From Candidatus Caldisaccharidevorator malaysiensis (lineage in GTDB: Bacteria; Armatimonadota; Fervidibacteria; Fervidibacterales; Fervidibacteraceae): a stretch of 64,000 nt of DNA. The stretch covers positions 1 to 64,000 of the forward strand of contig JANXBO010000008.1 of NCBI GenBank assembly GCA_025057575.1. Direction: 5' to 3'. The notes below the pieces were generated by a model, which was given only the letters and a program-made list of their open reading frames with translations, was not told the DNA's origin and did not search any database. Positions 25,949 to 34,719 of the stretch are shown piece by piece. Within the stretch, counting starts at the first letter, position 1. Every line of letters begins with the position of its first letter. The position numbers and the translations under genes are program-made.

Positions 25949-27871
25949 GTGCTCATAATGACTCTCAGAATCGGCTCGCTTTGGTTGCGGACAGCTGTTG
26001 AATGGGTGATAAAGGCAATGGCACCCCAAACCTCTTCGCTAAGTCGCCGCAGCCGGCTACTGCTTTCCTTAAATCTTTGTCTGATTCTGCTGTTCTCTTC
26101 AATCTACCTGCATCACCTGGGGTCTGTTTCAGAGGCGCCGGGCGATCGGTTTGTCTACCAAGGTCACATCCATTGGGCAAAAGCGCCCCTTGTGAAGGGA
26201 TCTCTCACTTTTCAGGGGGGTGGGAGGGCACTCACCTTATTGGTCAGCCCTGTGAGGACCGTCTTTCTTTTAAACGGTCGTCCCATTGGGCAGTCTGCTG
26301 TCGGCGAACCTTGGACTCAAAGTCCGTTACCCTTTCGGATCGCCCGAGAAGGTGCCCGATGGTCGGCGAGAGTGGGTCCCGACTTCTCCGCCGCTGCCAT
26401 CTGTCCATTACCGCCAACGGAATCGGTCGTTGTCTCCTTTGAACCGGACATTAGCCTTGAGGCGGACTGTCAACCGTTCCGACCAAAAAGGGAACCGATT
26501 GAATTAATCCTCAGCCCCTGGGATAAAAGGGAGTCAGAAAAAGAGGGTCTCTTCTGGACTCCAAAGAAATCGCTGGCAGTGCCGTCTGTTGAATGGCTGA
26601 CCATTCCTCACAGCCTGTCGTTCGGTATGGAAGCAGAGTTGCGCATCGGTGCTGGAAAGCGCGTTGGGATAGGGATCGTAACCGATGAGGCAACCGTCTA
26701 TCTTGCTTCCCTCTTTCGAGAGCCACGATCCGACAGTCCCGTGATGATTCAACTGGTCAAGGCGCAGCGAGAGGAATCCGGATGGAATCAGGAAGTCGTC
26801 GCCGAGCAGGTGACCGGTTCTTCGGTGATGTCCTGGGTTCGCCTGCAGGTTTTTTGCTCCGAAGACCGTCTCTGGCTTTGCCGAGATGACGAGATGATTG
26901 CGGAGCAGAAGATCGGGAAACCGGTAGCAAACCGGATCGGTCTTTGGTGGGAGGGCGCCGATAAGCCCTATCCGTCTGTTAGACAGTTGCGCTGGCGGGA
27001 CTGGCGACTACTGGCTTGGAGACAGGAGCCGGACGGTGCCACTGAGCCTCTTGACCCTCCCATTCCGCTTTCCGGTTCGTGGCGGAAGCAGAAGGAAGGC
27101 TATAGTCTCGTCGCAGCCCGACATCCCGCCATTGCTCTGGTTGAGCATTGTTCCTCCCAAGGTTGGTTCATCAGCGATGTCCTCTGGACCGGTCAACCGT
27201 TTGGATTGGTCTGGGGATTCCGAGCGCCTTCCGATTACCATCTGGTCCGGTTGACCAGCCTTGGGAAGGCGACCGAACTGCAACTGGTTGTTGTGAAGGG
27301 TCGTAAAGAAAGGGTCCTGGACAAGGTTCCTTTGTGGCTGGAAGGTAACAAGACCTACCGATTGGCAGTTCACTTAAGCCCTGAGGGCGTGCGGGTTTAC
27401 CTTAACGGTTTGGAACTGCTCTTTTCGCCTGAGGCGACGGAAGGCTTCTTGGGTCTCTGGTCGGCGAAAGCGTCGCTGTTTAAAAACTTCATTTTCCACC
27501 CTTATAATCGCTCCCTCATACCCTTGATCCCCGAGCATTCTGGGGTGGTAATGCCAGACGGCGAGGGGATTGCCGTCGTTCAGGAAGCCGTCAGTTTGAC
27601 ACTCCCTTTGGGCTTTCCGCCTGGCGTTCCAATGATGGCTCGTTTGAGCCAGTCTCCGGTCACGGTTTTCGTGGAAAGAAGAGAGGACACCCTTCATTTC
27701 ACCCTTTGGCACCAGGATCAGGTTTGGGGGGAAGGGCGAGCCCGTTTGCCCGACGAACTGCCGGCTACCGTTCATTTGGAACGGCGGGGCAGTGTGATTC
27801 TCGTTCGTCTGGGCGAAAAGATTATCCTCACCCGCCGATCAACGCTTAGTCCTGCTGCTGGTCTCCACTAA
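25949..27871 (+). CDS. large exported protein with LamG/concanavalin-like domains
   Basis: 640 residues; the start is uncertain (ATG 25949, 25958 or 26018). A hydrophobic signal or anchor (about 37-58) is followed by mostly beta structure. Short phrases such as W-V-R-L-Q-V-F-C-S-E-D-R-L-W-L, R-I-G-L-W-W-E-G and V-R-V-Y-L-N-G-L-E-L with K-N-F-I-F-H-P look like two LamG-type sandwich domains that bind or sense sugars. No catalytic motif is seen. It is divergent from tatC. Probably an extracytoplasmic glycan-binding or surface protein. Confidence 0.65.
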   Translation: MLIMTLRIGSLWLRTAVEWVIKAMAPQTSSLSRRSRLLLSLNLCLILLFSSIYLHHLGSVSEAPGDRFVYQGHIHWAKAPLVKGSLTFQGGGRALTLLVSPVRTVFLLNGRPIGQSAVGEPWTQSPLPFRIAREGARWSARVGPDFSAAAICPLPPTESVVVSFEPDISLEADCQPFRPKREPIELILSPWDKRESEKEGLFWTPKKSLAVPSVEWLTIPHSLSFGMEAELRIGAGKRVGIGIVTDEATVYLASLFREPRSDSPVMIQLVKAQREESGWNQEVVAEQVTGSSVMSWVRLQVFCSEDRLWLCRDDEMIAEQKIGKPVANRIGLWWEGADKPYPSVRQLRWRDWRLLAWRQEPDGATEPLDPPIPLSGSWRKQKEGYSLVAARHPAIALVEHCSSQGWFISDVLWTGQPFGLVWGFRAPSDYHLVRLTSLGKATELQLVVVKGRKERVLDKVPLWLEGNKTYRLAVHLSPEGVRVYLNGLELLFSPEATEGFLGLWSAKASLFKNFIFHPYNRSLIPLIPEHSGVVMPDGEGIAVVQEAVSLTLPLGFPPGVPMMARLSQSPVTVFVERREDTLHFTLWHQDQVWGEGRARLPDELPATVHLERRGSVILVRLGEKIILTRRSTLSPAAGLH

Positions 27872-27886
27872 GGCACTTAAGATCGG

Positions 27887-29371
27887 TCAGAGGGAAGGAA
27901 GCCACTTTTGCCACTTTTCGTAATTCTCATCCCACCGGTCGTCTCGTTTAGGTTCATAAACCTTCGGTGAAAAGGAAGAAGAAACAACCGCCCTCAGTTC
28001 CTGATGGGAGCCCAGATAACCCAGAGCAATGGCTTGGACCAGTGCGTTGCCGGTTGCCGTCGCTTCCACAGGTCCGGCAACGACGGTCTTTCCCGTTGCA
28101 TCGGCGGTCCATTGATTAAGGAGCCAGTTCAGGGATCCCCCGCCGACGATGTGAATGGTGGAAATCGCCTTGCCCAGCAAGACCTGGAGCCGTTCCACCA
28201 CCCAACGATAAGTCAAAGCGAGTCCTTCCAGGCAACACCGGACAAACTCGCCCTCCGTTTCGGGTGCCGGCTGACCCGTGTCGGCGCAGAACTGGCGGAT
28301 CGCCTGGAGCATATCGTCGGGTGCCAAAAAGCGGGGATCGTCGGGAACAATAACGGCTTTGAACGGTTGGGCTCGGGCGGCTAATTGAAGAAGGTCATCG
28401 TAGGAGAACTCTTTGCCTTGCCTTGCCCAAGCCCGTCGGCACTCTTGAAGGAGCCACATCCCCATCACATTTCTCAGGAGTCGGAAAGTGCCATAAATGC
28501 CTCCCTCATTGGTGAAGTTAAAAGCCAGCGATTGGTCGGTAATGATCGGAGTGGTGACCTCGGCACCGACCAAAGACCAAGTGCCGGAAGAGATGTAAGC
28601 CGCATCGGGACCCGATAGAGGAGCAGCCCCAACGGCGGATGCCGTGTCGTGGGATCCTGGGGTGACGACCTGAAACGCTGGTGAGAGACCCAGTTCATCC
28701 GCCACGCTGGGGCGAATCGTCCCAAGCACCGTCCCAGCGGGCACAATCGGACCCAGAATTTTCGTGTCTATGCCCATCTTGTGAAGCATTTCATAAGCCC
28801 AATCGCCTTTGACGGGGTCATAGAACTGAGTCGTGGTGGCGTCGGTGAACTCGCAGACCTTTTGACCCGACAGCCAAAAATGGAACAGGTCCGGCATCAT
28901 CAACAGCCGCTCAGCGATCACCAGTTGAGGGGATTGGCTCACGGTCATCGACAGAAGTTGATAGAGAGTGTTCAGCCTCATAAACTGAATGCCCGTGGTC
29001 CGGTAGATCTCGTCTCGTGGAACTCTTTTGAACGCTTCTTCCATCATTCCCTCGGTTCTCTTATCGCGGTAATGGAAGGGGTTGCCAATAAGATGATCGT
29101 GGGCGTCCAGGAGGGCGAAGTCAACGCCCCAGGTGTCTACACCGACAGAAACCAAAGTATCACCGAACTGGCGATAAGCCATTCCGATGCCTTTCTTAAT
29201 CTCGGACCAGAGGAGAAGGACGTCCCAGAAGATGCTGTCTCCGATCCGGACCGGTCCATTGGGAAACCGATGGATGACCTCAAGGCGAAACCGATGGTCC
29301 TGAAGCAGACCGACGAGGACCCGACCGCTCTCGGCACCCAAGTCAACGGCAACAAAGCCCACCTCTGCCAT
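27887..29371 (-). CDS. rhaB: rhamnulokinase (FGGY family)
   Basis: 494 residues. N-terminal A-V-D-L-G-A-E-S-G-R and H-R-F-P-N-G-P match RhaB, and S-V-G-V-D-T-W-G-V-D-F-A is the FGGY signature. Further G-S-H-D-T-A-S-A and I-V-G-G-G-S-L-N are ATP-domain patterns. It phosphorylates L-rhamnulose in rhamnose breakdown. A TIM-barrel sugar isomerase at 46833 could be an L-rhamnose isomerase partner, but no aldolase lies nearby. An amidohydrolase gene precedes it on the same strand, 20 bases away. Confidence 0.9.
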   Translation of the reverse strand: MAEVGFVAVDLGAESGRVLVGLLQDHRFRLEVIHRFPNGPVRIGDSIFWDVLLLWSEIKKGIGMAYRQFGDTLVSVGVDTWGVDFALLDAHDHLIGNPFHYRDKRTEGMMEEAFKRVPRDEIYRTTGIQFMRLNTLYQLLSMTVSQSPQLVIAERLLMMPDLFHFWLSGQKVCEFTDATTTQFYDPVKGDWAYEMLHKMGIDTKILGPIVPAGTVLGTIRPSVADELGLSPAFQVVTPGSHDTASAVGAAPLSGPDAAYISSGTWSLVGAEVTTPIITDQSLAFNFTNEGGIYGTFRLLRNVMGMWLLQECRRAWARQGKEFSYDDLLQLAARAQPFKAVIVPDDPRFLAPDDMLQAIRQFCADTGQPAPETEGEFVRCCLEGLALTYRWVVERLQVLLGKAISTIHIVGGGSLNWLLNQWTADATGKTVVAGPVEATATGNALVQAIALGYLGSHQELRAVVSSSFSPKVYEPKRDDRWDENYEKWQKWLPSL

Positions 29372-29390
29372 CGCCGATCATTTCCCTCCT

Positions 29391-30950
29391 CTACGGCTCC
29401 TTTTCATCCCAAATCATCTGACCGTCCTTAAGGACGTGCCGTCCGCCGATCACGACCTCTTCCACTCGGATGTCTCTCCATACGTCGGGAAAGGCGTCCT
29501 CATTGGGAAGGTGAGAAAGGATTACGATGTCCGCCAGCAGACCCGGTGCCAGAGTCCCTGCTTGCCCCTCAACGCCACAGGCAAAGGCAGCGCCCTGCGT
29601 GTAGCACCAAAGAGCCTGCGCAAGACTGATCCTCTCCTTAGGATCTGGATGGGTCAGGGCACCCAGAATTCCGTAGAAGGGACCTAACGGCATTCCGTCG
29701 GAACCAAAGGCGACGGGCAATCCCGCCGAAAGGAGCGATCCAATTGGGTTCATCTTAAAGGCTCGGTCTTTTCCTAGCCTTTCTTCATAGAGTCCCCCTG
29801 ATCCTTGCCAGCGGGTGATGAAGTTCGGCTGTAAGGAGGGGACAATAAACAGTCGTTTAAGCCAGGGAATATGTTCTGGATGGAGCAATTCCAGATGCTC
29901 CAGCCGATGGCGGCGGAAACAGGTGCTTTCCATTCGCAGAAAACGAAAGGACTCAATTGCTTGATCAATGGCTAAGTCGCCGATGGCGTGGACCGCTAAG
30001 CACCAGCCTTTTTCGTTTAAATCCATCATTAGCCCCTCGCAGGCACGGTCCCGCAAAAACAGGCGACCCGTCTCGGAAGGTTGGTCTCGGTATGGCACCC
30101 TCAGAGCAGCCGTCCGAGCCCCGATGGAACCGTCCAAGAAAAGTTTCGCAAAACGCATCTGACAACGGTGGCGGTCAAGAGACCAGTCCAAGGGACGACC
30201 CAGCGCCTGAGCGACAAAAGGCGGTGCCGCTGTAAAGAAACGAATCCGCAGGGTCCCCTCCTCTACCTCCCGCTGATAGACTTCCCAATCGGCATACATA
30301 TCGGCCACCGTGGTGATGCCGTTAACGAGGCATTGAACTTCTGCTGCCCGTAACGCCCTGCGCTTCTCGTTCACAGTCGGCTCCACAAAGGGCTCCAAAT
30401 ACTTAATCGCCTGGTCGGCGATCAGACCATTGGGTTGCCCGTTGGTCTTGTAAACCAAGGGATCGTCTGAAGGGGGATTCATCAGGCTCAATGCCTTGCT
30501 GTTGACGACCCACAAGTGACCGTCGGTTCTCTGAAGGGCGATAGGGATCTCAGCGCTCGCTTGGTCCAAGTCCCACCGACTGGGATAGCGTCTTTCGTCG
30601 GAGAAGCGGCTTTCGTCCCAGTCATAGCCGATCAGCCACTCTCTTAATCCCGCCCGCTGACGAACCGCTGCCCGGACTGTTTCTACCAACTCCTTCAGGC
30701 TGGTGACGGTGCTCAGGTCCAAGCGCAATTCCTTCAGACCCAAACTGATCGGATGCATATGGGCATCAATGAATCCGGGGAGGACCGGGCGCAGGCGGGC
30801 GTCTAAGAGATCCTTTTGGTCAACGACGATTGTGTCCGACTGGGGAACGATCCGTTCAATTCGCTCTTCTGCGATGAGGATGGTCCAGACCCTGTCTCCT
30901 CCGTCCGAAAGCGGAAGACGGGTGTTGACAATGCCTCTGACAGCACCCAT
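29391..30950 (-). CDS. amidohydrolase-family protein (YtcJ-like)
   Basis: 519 residues from ATG 30950 (TTG 30965 is the alternative). The metal site begins with P-G-F-I-D-A-H-M-H-P (about 63-72). F-L-D-G-S-I-G-A-R-T-A, A-V-H-A-I-G-D and a late F-G-S-D-G-M match the YtcJ-like group. Members hydrolyse amide or cyclic-amide bonds; the substrate is unknown. The gene sits upstream of rhaB with a small gap, so both may be transcribed together although their roles differ. Confidence 0.88.
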   Translation of the reverse strand: MGAVRGIVNTRLPLSDGGDRVWTILIAEERIERIVPQSDTIVVDQKDLLDARLRPVLPGFIDAHMHPISLGLKELRLDLSTVTSLKELVETVRAAVRQRAGLREWLIGYDWDESRFSDERRYPSRWDLDQASAEIPIALQRTDGHLWVVNSKALSLMNPPSDDPLVYKTNGQPNGLIADQAIKYLEPFVEPTVNEKRRALRAAEVQCLVNGITTVADMYADWEVYQREVEEGTLRIRFFTAAPPFVAQALGRPLDWSLDRHRCQMRFAKLFLDGSIGARTAALRVPYRDQPSETGRLFLRDRACEGLMMDLNEKGWCLAVHAIGDLAIDQAIESFRFLRMESTCFRRHRLEHLELLHPEHIPWLKRLFIVPSLQPNFITRWQGSGGLYEERLGKDRAFKMNPIGSLLSAGLPVAFGSDGMPLGPFYGILGALTHPDPKERISLAQALWCYTQGAAFACGVEGQAGTLAPGLLADIVILSHLPNEDAFPDVWRDIRVEEVVIGGRHVLKDGQMIWDEKEP

Positions 30951-31006
30951 AACCACCAGCACCAAAAGACAAAATTTAGCGCTGGTGGGCTATCGGTCCC
31001 TTTTTG

Positions 31007-32104
31007 TTATCGGACCAGCAAAGTCACATCTCCCCGGACCAGCCGCACCTCAATGGGCACTCGGGCAGTTGTAATGTCGGCTGTGTAAGTGTAATGTCCA
31101 TTTTCTACCCGCATCAGTCTGAGAGGACCAATGGCATTCCCCCACTTTAGGACTGCCGTTATTTTCGCTGAGGCGAGGGAGGGAAGAGCCAGTAGGACAG
31201 AACCCCATTGGACCTTAATAGACCAAGGCTTAGCAGGACTTTGCAGGGCCTCCACCCGAACTTTTCCATAGGTCAAGTCCAACTGAACGGTGCTTTTGGG
31301 ACCTGGTAGAATCAGCAAATCACCGTTGCGCCACACCGTATAGTCAAAAGCCGTTTTGGAATAGACGGTGACATTACCTTGCGTCGCAATGGTGACCATT
31401 GGTCCGGTGCCTCGGTAGGACAAATAAACATCCCCCTCCATATTGCGAACAGTCAGGGCAGCCAGTTGCGTAGCCTCCATAACAAGGGATGCTTTGAAAG
31501 GCACCTTAAGATGGATTGCTTGATCGTGTCCTTTGCCGAAAATTTCCATACGAATTGTCTTTTCATCAAGGGCAAGGGCTCTGATAGAAGGCTCCGACCA
31601 GGAGAATTGGGACGAACCGGACAATTCCAGGTTAAGTAATTGATCACCGACCTGGCGGATATAAACGGTTCGGGCGGACGTCGGTAACCGGTTGGGCGGT
31701 CGGGTCTGATTTGGGGCGATCGTCGGGCGCGGGTAAAGAATTTCTTCGGTCAGAGGGACTGTCTCAGGAAGCACCTGGTAACGGGTTGCAACAGGGCGAC
31801 CATAAAAGCCGACCATCCAATTCAGAGGTCCTTTCCAATCGGAATTCTTCCGTAACCCAACGAAGACAATCAGCAGGATCAGGGCAAAGAGAGCCTCAGC
31901 AGCAATTTGTTTTTTCGGGATAGGTTTTTCTAACCGGTGATAGCGCCTTGCCCGTATGAGCATCCAGAGACCCATTGCCACAAGGGTTAAGGGAATAAGG
32001 GCGAAGGCGACGGTCTCGGCGAAACGCCGGTCTCCTAACACGATCAAAACGCCAGCAAGGGCTAACCAAATGCCGACCAGAACCCACAGAAAGTTCACTC
32101 TCAT
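31007..32104 (-). CDS. membrane protein with DUF4097-like beta-helix domain
   Basis: 365 residues from ATG 32104, with GGTGAGGGAAAG upstream; the frame extends to 32206. Three hydrophobic helices at the N-terminus (about 4-20, 29-49, 63-80) precede a long beta-rich domain with repeated short strands (R-N-M-E-G-D-V-Y-L, Q-G-N-V-T-V, W-G-S-V-L-L). This is the style of DUF4097/toast-rack adhesin domains, which often sit beside ECF sigma and anti-sigma genes in cell-envelope operons. Last gene of such a cluster here. Confidence 0.7.
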   Translation of the reverse strand: MRVNFLWVLVGIWLALAGVLIVLGDRRFAETVAFALIPLTLVAMGLWMLIRARRYHRLEKPIPKKQIAAEALFALILLIVFVGLRKNSDWKGPLNWMVGFYGRPVATRYQVLPETVPLTEEILYPRPTIAPNQTRPPNRLPTSARTVYIRQVGDQLLNLELSGSSQFSWSEPSIRALALDEKTIRMEIFGKGHDQAIHLKVPFKASLVMEATQLAALTVRNMEGDVYLSYRGTGPMVTIATQGNVTVYSKTAFDYTVWRNGDLLILPGPKSTVQLDLTYGKVRVEALQSPAKPWSIKVQWGSVLLALPSLASAKITAVLKWGNAIGPLRLMRVENGHYTYTADITTARVPIEVRLVRGDVTLLVR

Positions 32105-32135
32105 CTTTCCCTCACCTCTAATGCGGTTGATCCTG

Positions 32136-33095
32136 TCAAATGGTCTCCGAAGTCCGCAAACCGAGCCAAAGGCAAAAAGCACCAAAGAGAACCAAAAAGG
32201 CAGCAAGAGCCATTCTTAGAGCGGTCACTATCGCTTCGGACAATTGGATCCGGAAGAAAAAGAGTCCCCAAGCCCAATCTATGAGAAGCAACAGACCGAT
32301 CAGAAGGATGCCGATGCCCAGATATTGGGTCACACTGTTTCCCTTCGTTGGTCCCTGATGACCGGGCGCTGAAGGGCGAGTCCAGTCCGCAACAGGCAGA
32401 CCCGCATTGAGAGCCCGTGCCGTATGAACGCTGTCAAAGGCACTGTAAGCCATCAGGATAGCCAACAACGGAATCCCTAAGAAAACAACGGTTGCCAGGA
32501 TGTAAAGAACGAAACCGATCGTTGCCAACACCAGTCCTTTTTGCATCTGCCCCAAATAAAGATGACCGATGCCAGGAATCAGACCCAACGCAAAAGCCAG
32601 ACAGCCCGATCTCTGTCCTGTCAATGGCGGTGGTTGGGAGGGTTGAGAAAGAACACTGATGAGTTCGTCCAGGGAGCGGGGGAGGGTCCAGTCCGCAACG
32701 GAAAGTCCGTTGTTCATCGCCCGAGCCGTCTGCAGGGAGTCAAAAGCGCTGTAAGCCATCAGGATGAGAAGGAAGGGCAGGGTCGCCGGAATCACGCTGG
32801 TGAGCAAAAACAAGAGCAAGCCTAGCCCCGCCAGGACCAGCCCTTTTTGGAGCAGCCCCAAATAAAAGTGACCGATGCCCGGTATCAATCCCAGGACAAA
32901 AGCCAGCAAGTTGGACCTTTTTCCGGTGATGAGTTTGGATGCGGACGGTCGCGCCAGCGCCCGTCGCAACTCCTCTGCGCACCGATTGCAGAGGGACTTT
33001 TGCAAAATCGTCTGCTGGCACTGACTGCAGACAGCGAGCCCGCACCATTGGCAGACGCCAACGGCTTCTTGGTCTTCGTGCCGAGCGCACCGCAT
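32136..33095 (-). CDS. B-box-type zinc protein with duplicated membrane module
   Basis: 319 residues from ATG 33095, with GGGGGAAAGG upstream. The N-terminus has a B-box-like zinc site (C-x2-H...C-x2-C...C-x2-C...C-x2-C, about 3-40). Two near-identical modules of about 100 residues follow; each has L-G-L-I-P-G-I-G-H-x-Y-L-G, two membrane helices and a conserved I-L-M-A-Y-S-A-F-D-S tail with A-D-W-T. Two more helices close the protein. The duplication is obvious by eye. It lies in the operon downstream of the anti-sigma gene. Confidence 0.78.
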   Translation of the reverse strand: MRCARHEDQEAVGVCQWCGLAVCSQCQQTILQKSLCNRCAEELRRALARPSASKLITGKRSNLLAFVLGLIPGIGHFYLGLLQKGLVLAGLGLLLFLLTSVIPATLPFLLILMAYSAFDSLQTARAMNNGLSVADWTLPRSLDELISVLSQPSQPPPLTGQRSGCLAFALGLIPGIGHLYLGQMQKGLVLATIGFVLYILATVVFLGIPLLAILMAYSAFDSVHTARALNAGLPVADWTRPSAPGHQGPTKGNSVTQYLGIGILLIGLLLLIDWAWGLFFFRIQLSEAIVTALRMALAAFLVLFGAFCLWLGLRTSETI

Positions 33096-33106
33096 CACCT
33101 TTCCCC

Positions 33107-33559
33107 CTACCTTTGACCTGAGAACAGGTGAAGCGACTGAAAAAGGGCTTCCGATCGCTCGGAAAAGGTCCGGACCTTATCGTGAAGGGCCTGGGTCAGG
33201 TTAGCGGGAAGGTCCGGCTGGCTCGCTAAGAGGAGAGCCACCATCAGCGCGACGGTGACCGCCATCCGAAAGGCAACGACGGGACGGGCGATCCATTCTT
33301 CCAGTTCTGCTCTCAGTTTTTGAAGGAAGCCGATGGGCAGGCGGGCAGACGAGGACAACTTAAGGAAAGCACCCTCCCCACTCAGCCTTGGTTCGGGAAC
33401 GGGGGTTTTCTTGATCCATTCCCGAAGGATCATAAAATCCGCAAGCGTCTCCCTGCAAAGGGGGCACTCCTTCAAGTGCACCTCAGCCCCCTCTCGTAAC
33501 TGGTCGGGTAGTTCGTCGTCCATCAAGCGATTGATCGTCATTTCCCAGGGACATTTCAT
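33107..33559 (-). CDS. zinc-finger anti-sigma factor
   Basis: 150 residues. The zf-HC2 type motif H-L-K-E-C-P-L-C (about 28-35) near an E-L-P-x-x-L-R-E-G-A-E helix is the sigma-binding domain of many anti-sigma factors. One transmembrane helix (about 93-111) follows. It should tether the ECF sigma factor encoded 18 bases upstream to the membrane until an envelope signal releases it. The partner is inferred from adjacency. Confidence 0.87.
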   Translation of the reverse strand: MKCPWEMTINRLMDDELPDQLREGAEVHLKECPLCRETLADFMILREWIKKTPVPEPRLSGEGAFLKLSSSARLPIGFLQKLRAELEEWIARPVVAFRMAVTVALMVALLLASQPDLPANLTQALHDKVRTFSERSEALFQSLHLFSGQR

Positions 33560-33577
33560 ATCCCGATGCCACCCATT

Positions 33578-34108
33578 TCAGAAAATCCTTTTAAGAAGGT
33601 CTCGGAGAGTCTTCCTTGCCCGATGGAGGCGGGACTCCACCGTTCCGATGGGAATGCCCAAGGTCTGACTGATCTCAGAGTAGGTAAGACCCTCCACTTC
33701 CCTAAGGATAAAGACGGTCCTGAGTTCTTCTGATAGTTGGTTAAGCGCCCAGTTGAGGGCATCCGCCTTCTCCATCCGGTCCAGGTCGGGTTGCTCCACA
33801 AGTTCCTGCTCGCCGTTCCCTTCCTCGTTCGCAACTTGGGTAAGGGGACTTGATCGGCGCATCTTTGCTCGGCAGCAATTGATGACAATTCGGTAAAGCC
33901 AGGTGCGAAAGGACGATTCACCTCTGAAGGACGAAAGAGAGCGGTAGACCTGGAGAAGGGCATCCTGAGCCGCATCTTCGGCATCTTCTCGGCTCCGAAG
34001 AAGGTGGTAAGCGAGCCGATAGCAAAATCCCCAGTAGGAGCGGACCAGTTGGTGCCAAGCATAACCATCACCCTGTCGGCACCGATCCAAGAGTCGCTCC
34101 TCGTCCAC
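33578..34108 (-). CDS. ECF-type RNA polymerase sigma factor
   Basis: 176 residues from GTG 34108, which has GAGGAGG 9 bases upstream; the frame opens at TTG 34126, but the Shine-Dalgarno site lies inside that stretch. Region 2 shows D-A-E-D-A-A-Q-D-A-L-L-Q-V-Y (about 49-62) and S-F-R-T-W-L-Y-R-I. Region 4 has V-F-I-L-R-E-V-E-G-L-T-Y-S-E-I and G-T-V-E-S-R-L-H-R-A-R. First gene of a four-gene operon with its anti-sigma factor and two membrane proteins, probably self-regulated. No promoter was recognisable in 34109-34248. Confidence 0.94.
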   Translation of the reverse strand: MDEERLLDRCRQGDGYAWHQLVRSYWGFCYRLAYHLLRSREDAEDAAQDALLQVYRSLSSFRGESSFRTWLYRIVINCCRAKMRRSSPLTQVANEEGNGEQELVEQPDLDRMEKADALNWALNQLSEELRTVFILREVEGLTYSEISQTLGIPIGTVESRLHRARKTLRDLLKRIF

Positions 34109-34248
34109 ACAGTTAGTCCTCCTCAACGGGACCTAAAAAGTTAGAAGCAAATAACCCTGGCATTATTCACTTAGATGGGCGATAATAGGTGTCCGAGTCA
34201 GCCAGGGATCCACTGAACGGCAGTTTACCAAACGGCTGCTCGTTCGGT

Positions 34249-34712
34249 CTACTCTCCGACTTGATGAAGGACCGAGTCAAGCAGTTGATCGCTAAAATAA
34301 CGCCCTTTGCTGCGCAATTCCAATAGTAGGGGCTTCAAGGCTTGAACGACACCGAGTTTTTTCCCGTATTTCAGTATTCCCAGCGTGCCCACGACCTCAA
34401 GACCGAGGTCAGACGCCCGGCGCCGGCAGACCCTATCATCGGAAAGAATAAGAGTTTTTCGGCACAAAGCCAGCGCCAAGGCGTGAGTCTCCCCCGCTTC
34501 GGCACTCAAATGGGTCCTTTCTACTACTCTTTTCAACCAATCGGGGTTGACGGGTTCTACCTTAACCGAATCTATCTTTTTAGTTCAGGACCAATCTCGT
34601 CGCGAACTTTTTCGGGCACTAACACAGTGCCGAACAGGTCCTGAAGGAGTGCCTGCTGACCAATCCGGAGCAAGGATATGAGGACATTGGCGTCACTGAC
34701 CGGTTCCTTCAT
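34249..34712 (-). pseudogene. PIN-domain toxin (DUF3368/VapC-like), frameshifted
   Basis: From ATG 34712 the frame reads M-K-E-P-V-S-D-A-N-V-L-I... as far as G-P-E-L-K, then hits TAG at 34574-34572. A -1 shift in the CTAAAAAG run just before continues perfectly (K-I-D-S-V-K-V-E-P) into the open frame that ends at 34249. The combined protein of about 155 residues has the PIN acidic set: D in S-D-A-N, E in E-A-G-E-T-H-A and D-D in L-S-D-D-R. PIN toxins cleave RNA. One lost A in the A-run is the simplest cause; recoding or a sequencing error are alternatives. It follows the antitoxin-like gene by 7 bases. Confidence 0.8.
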
Positions 34713-34719
34713 TCCCGCG

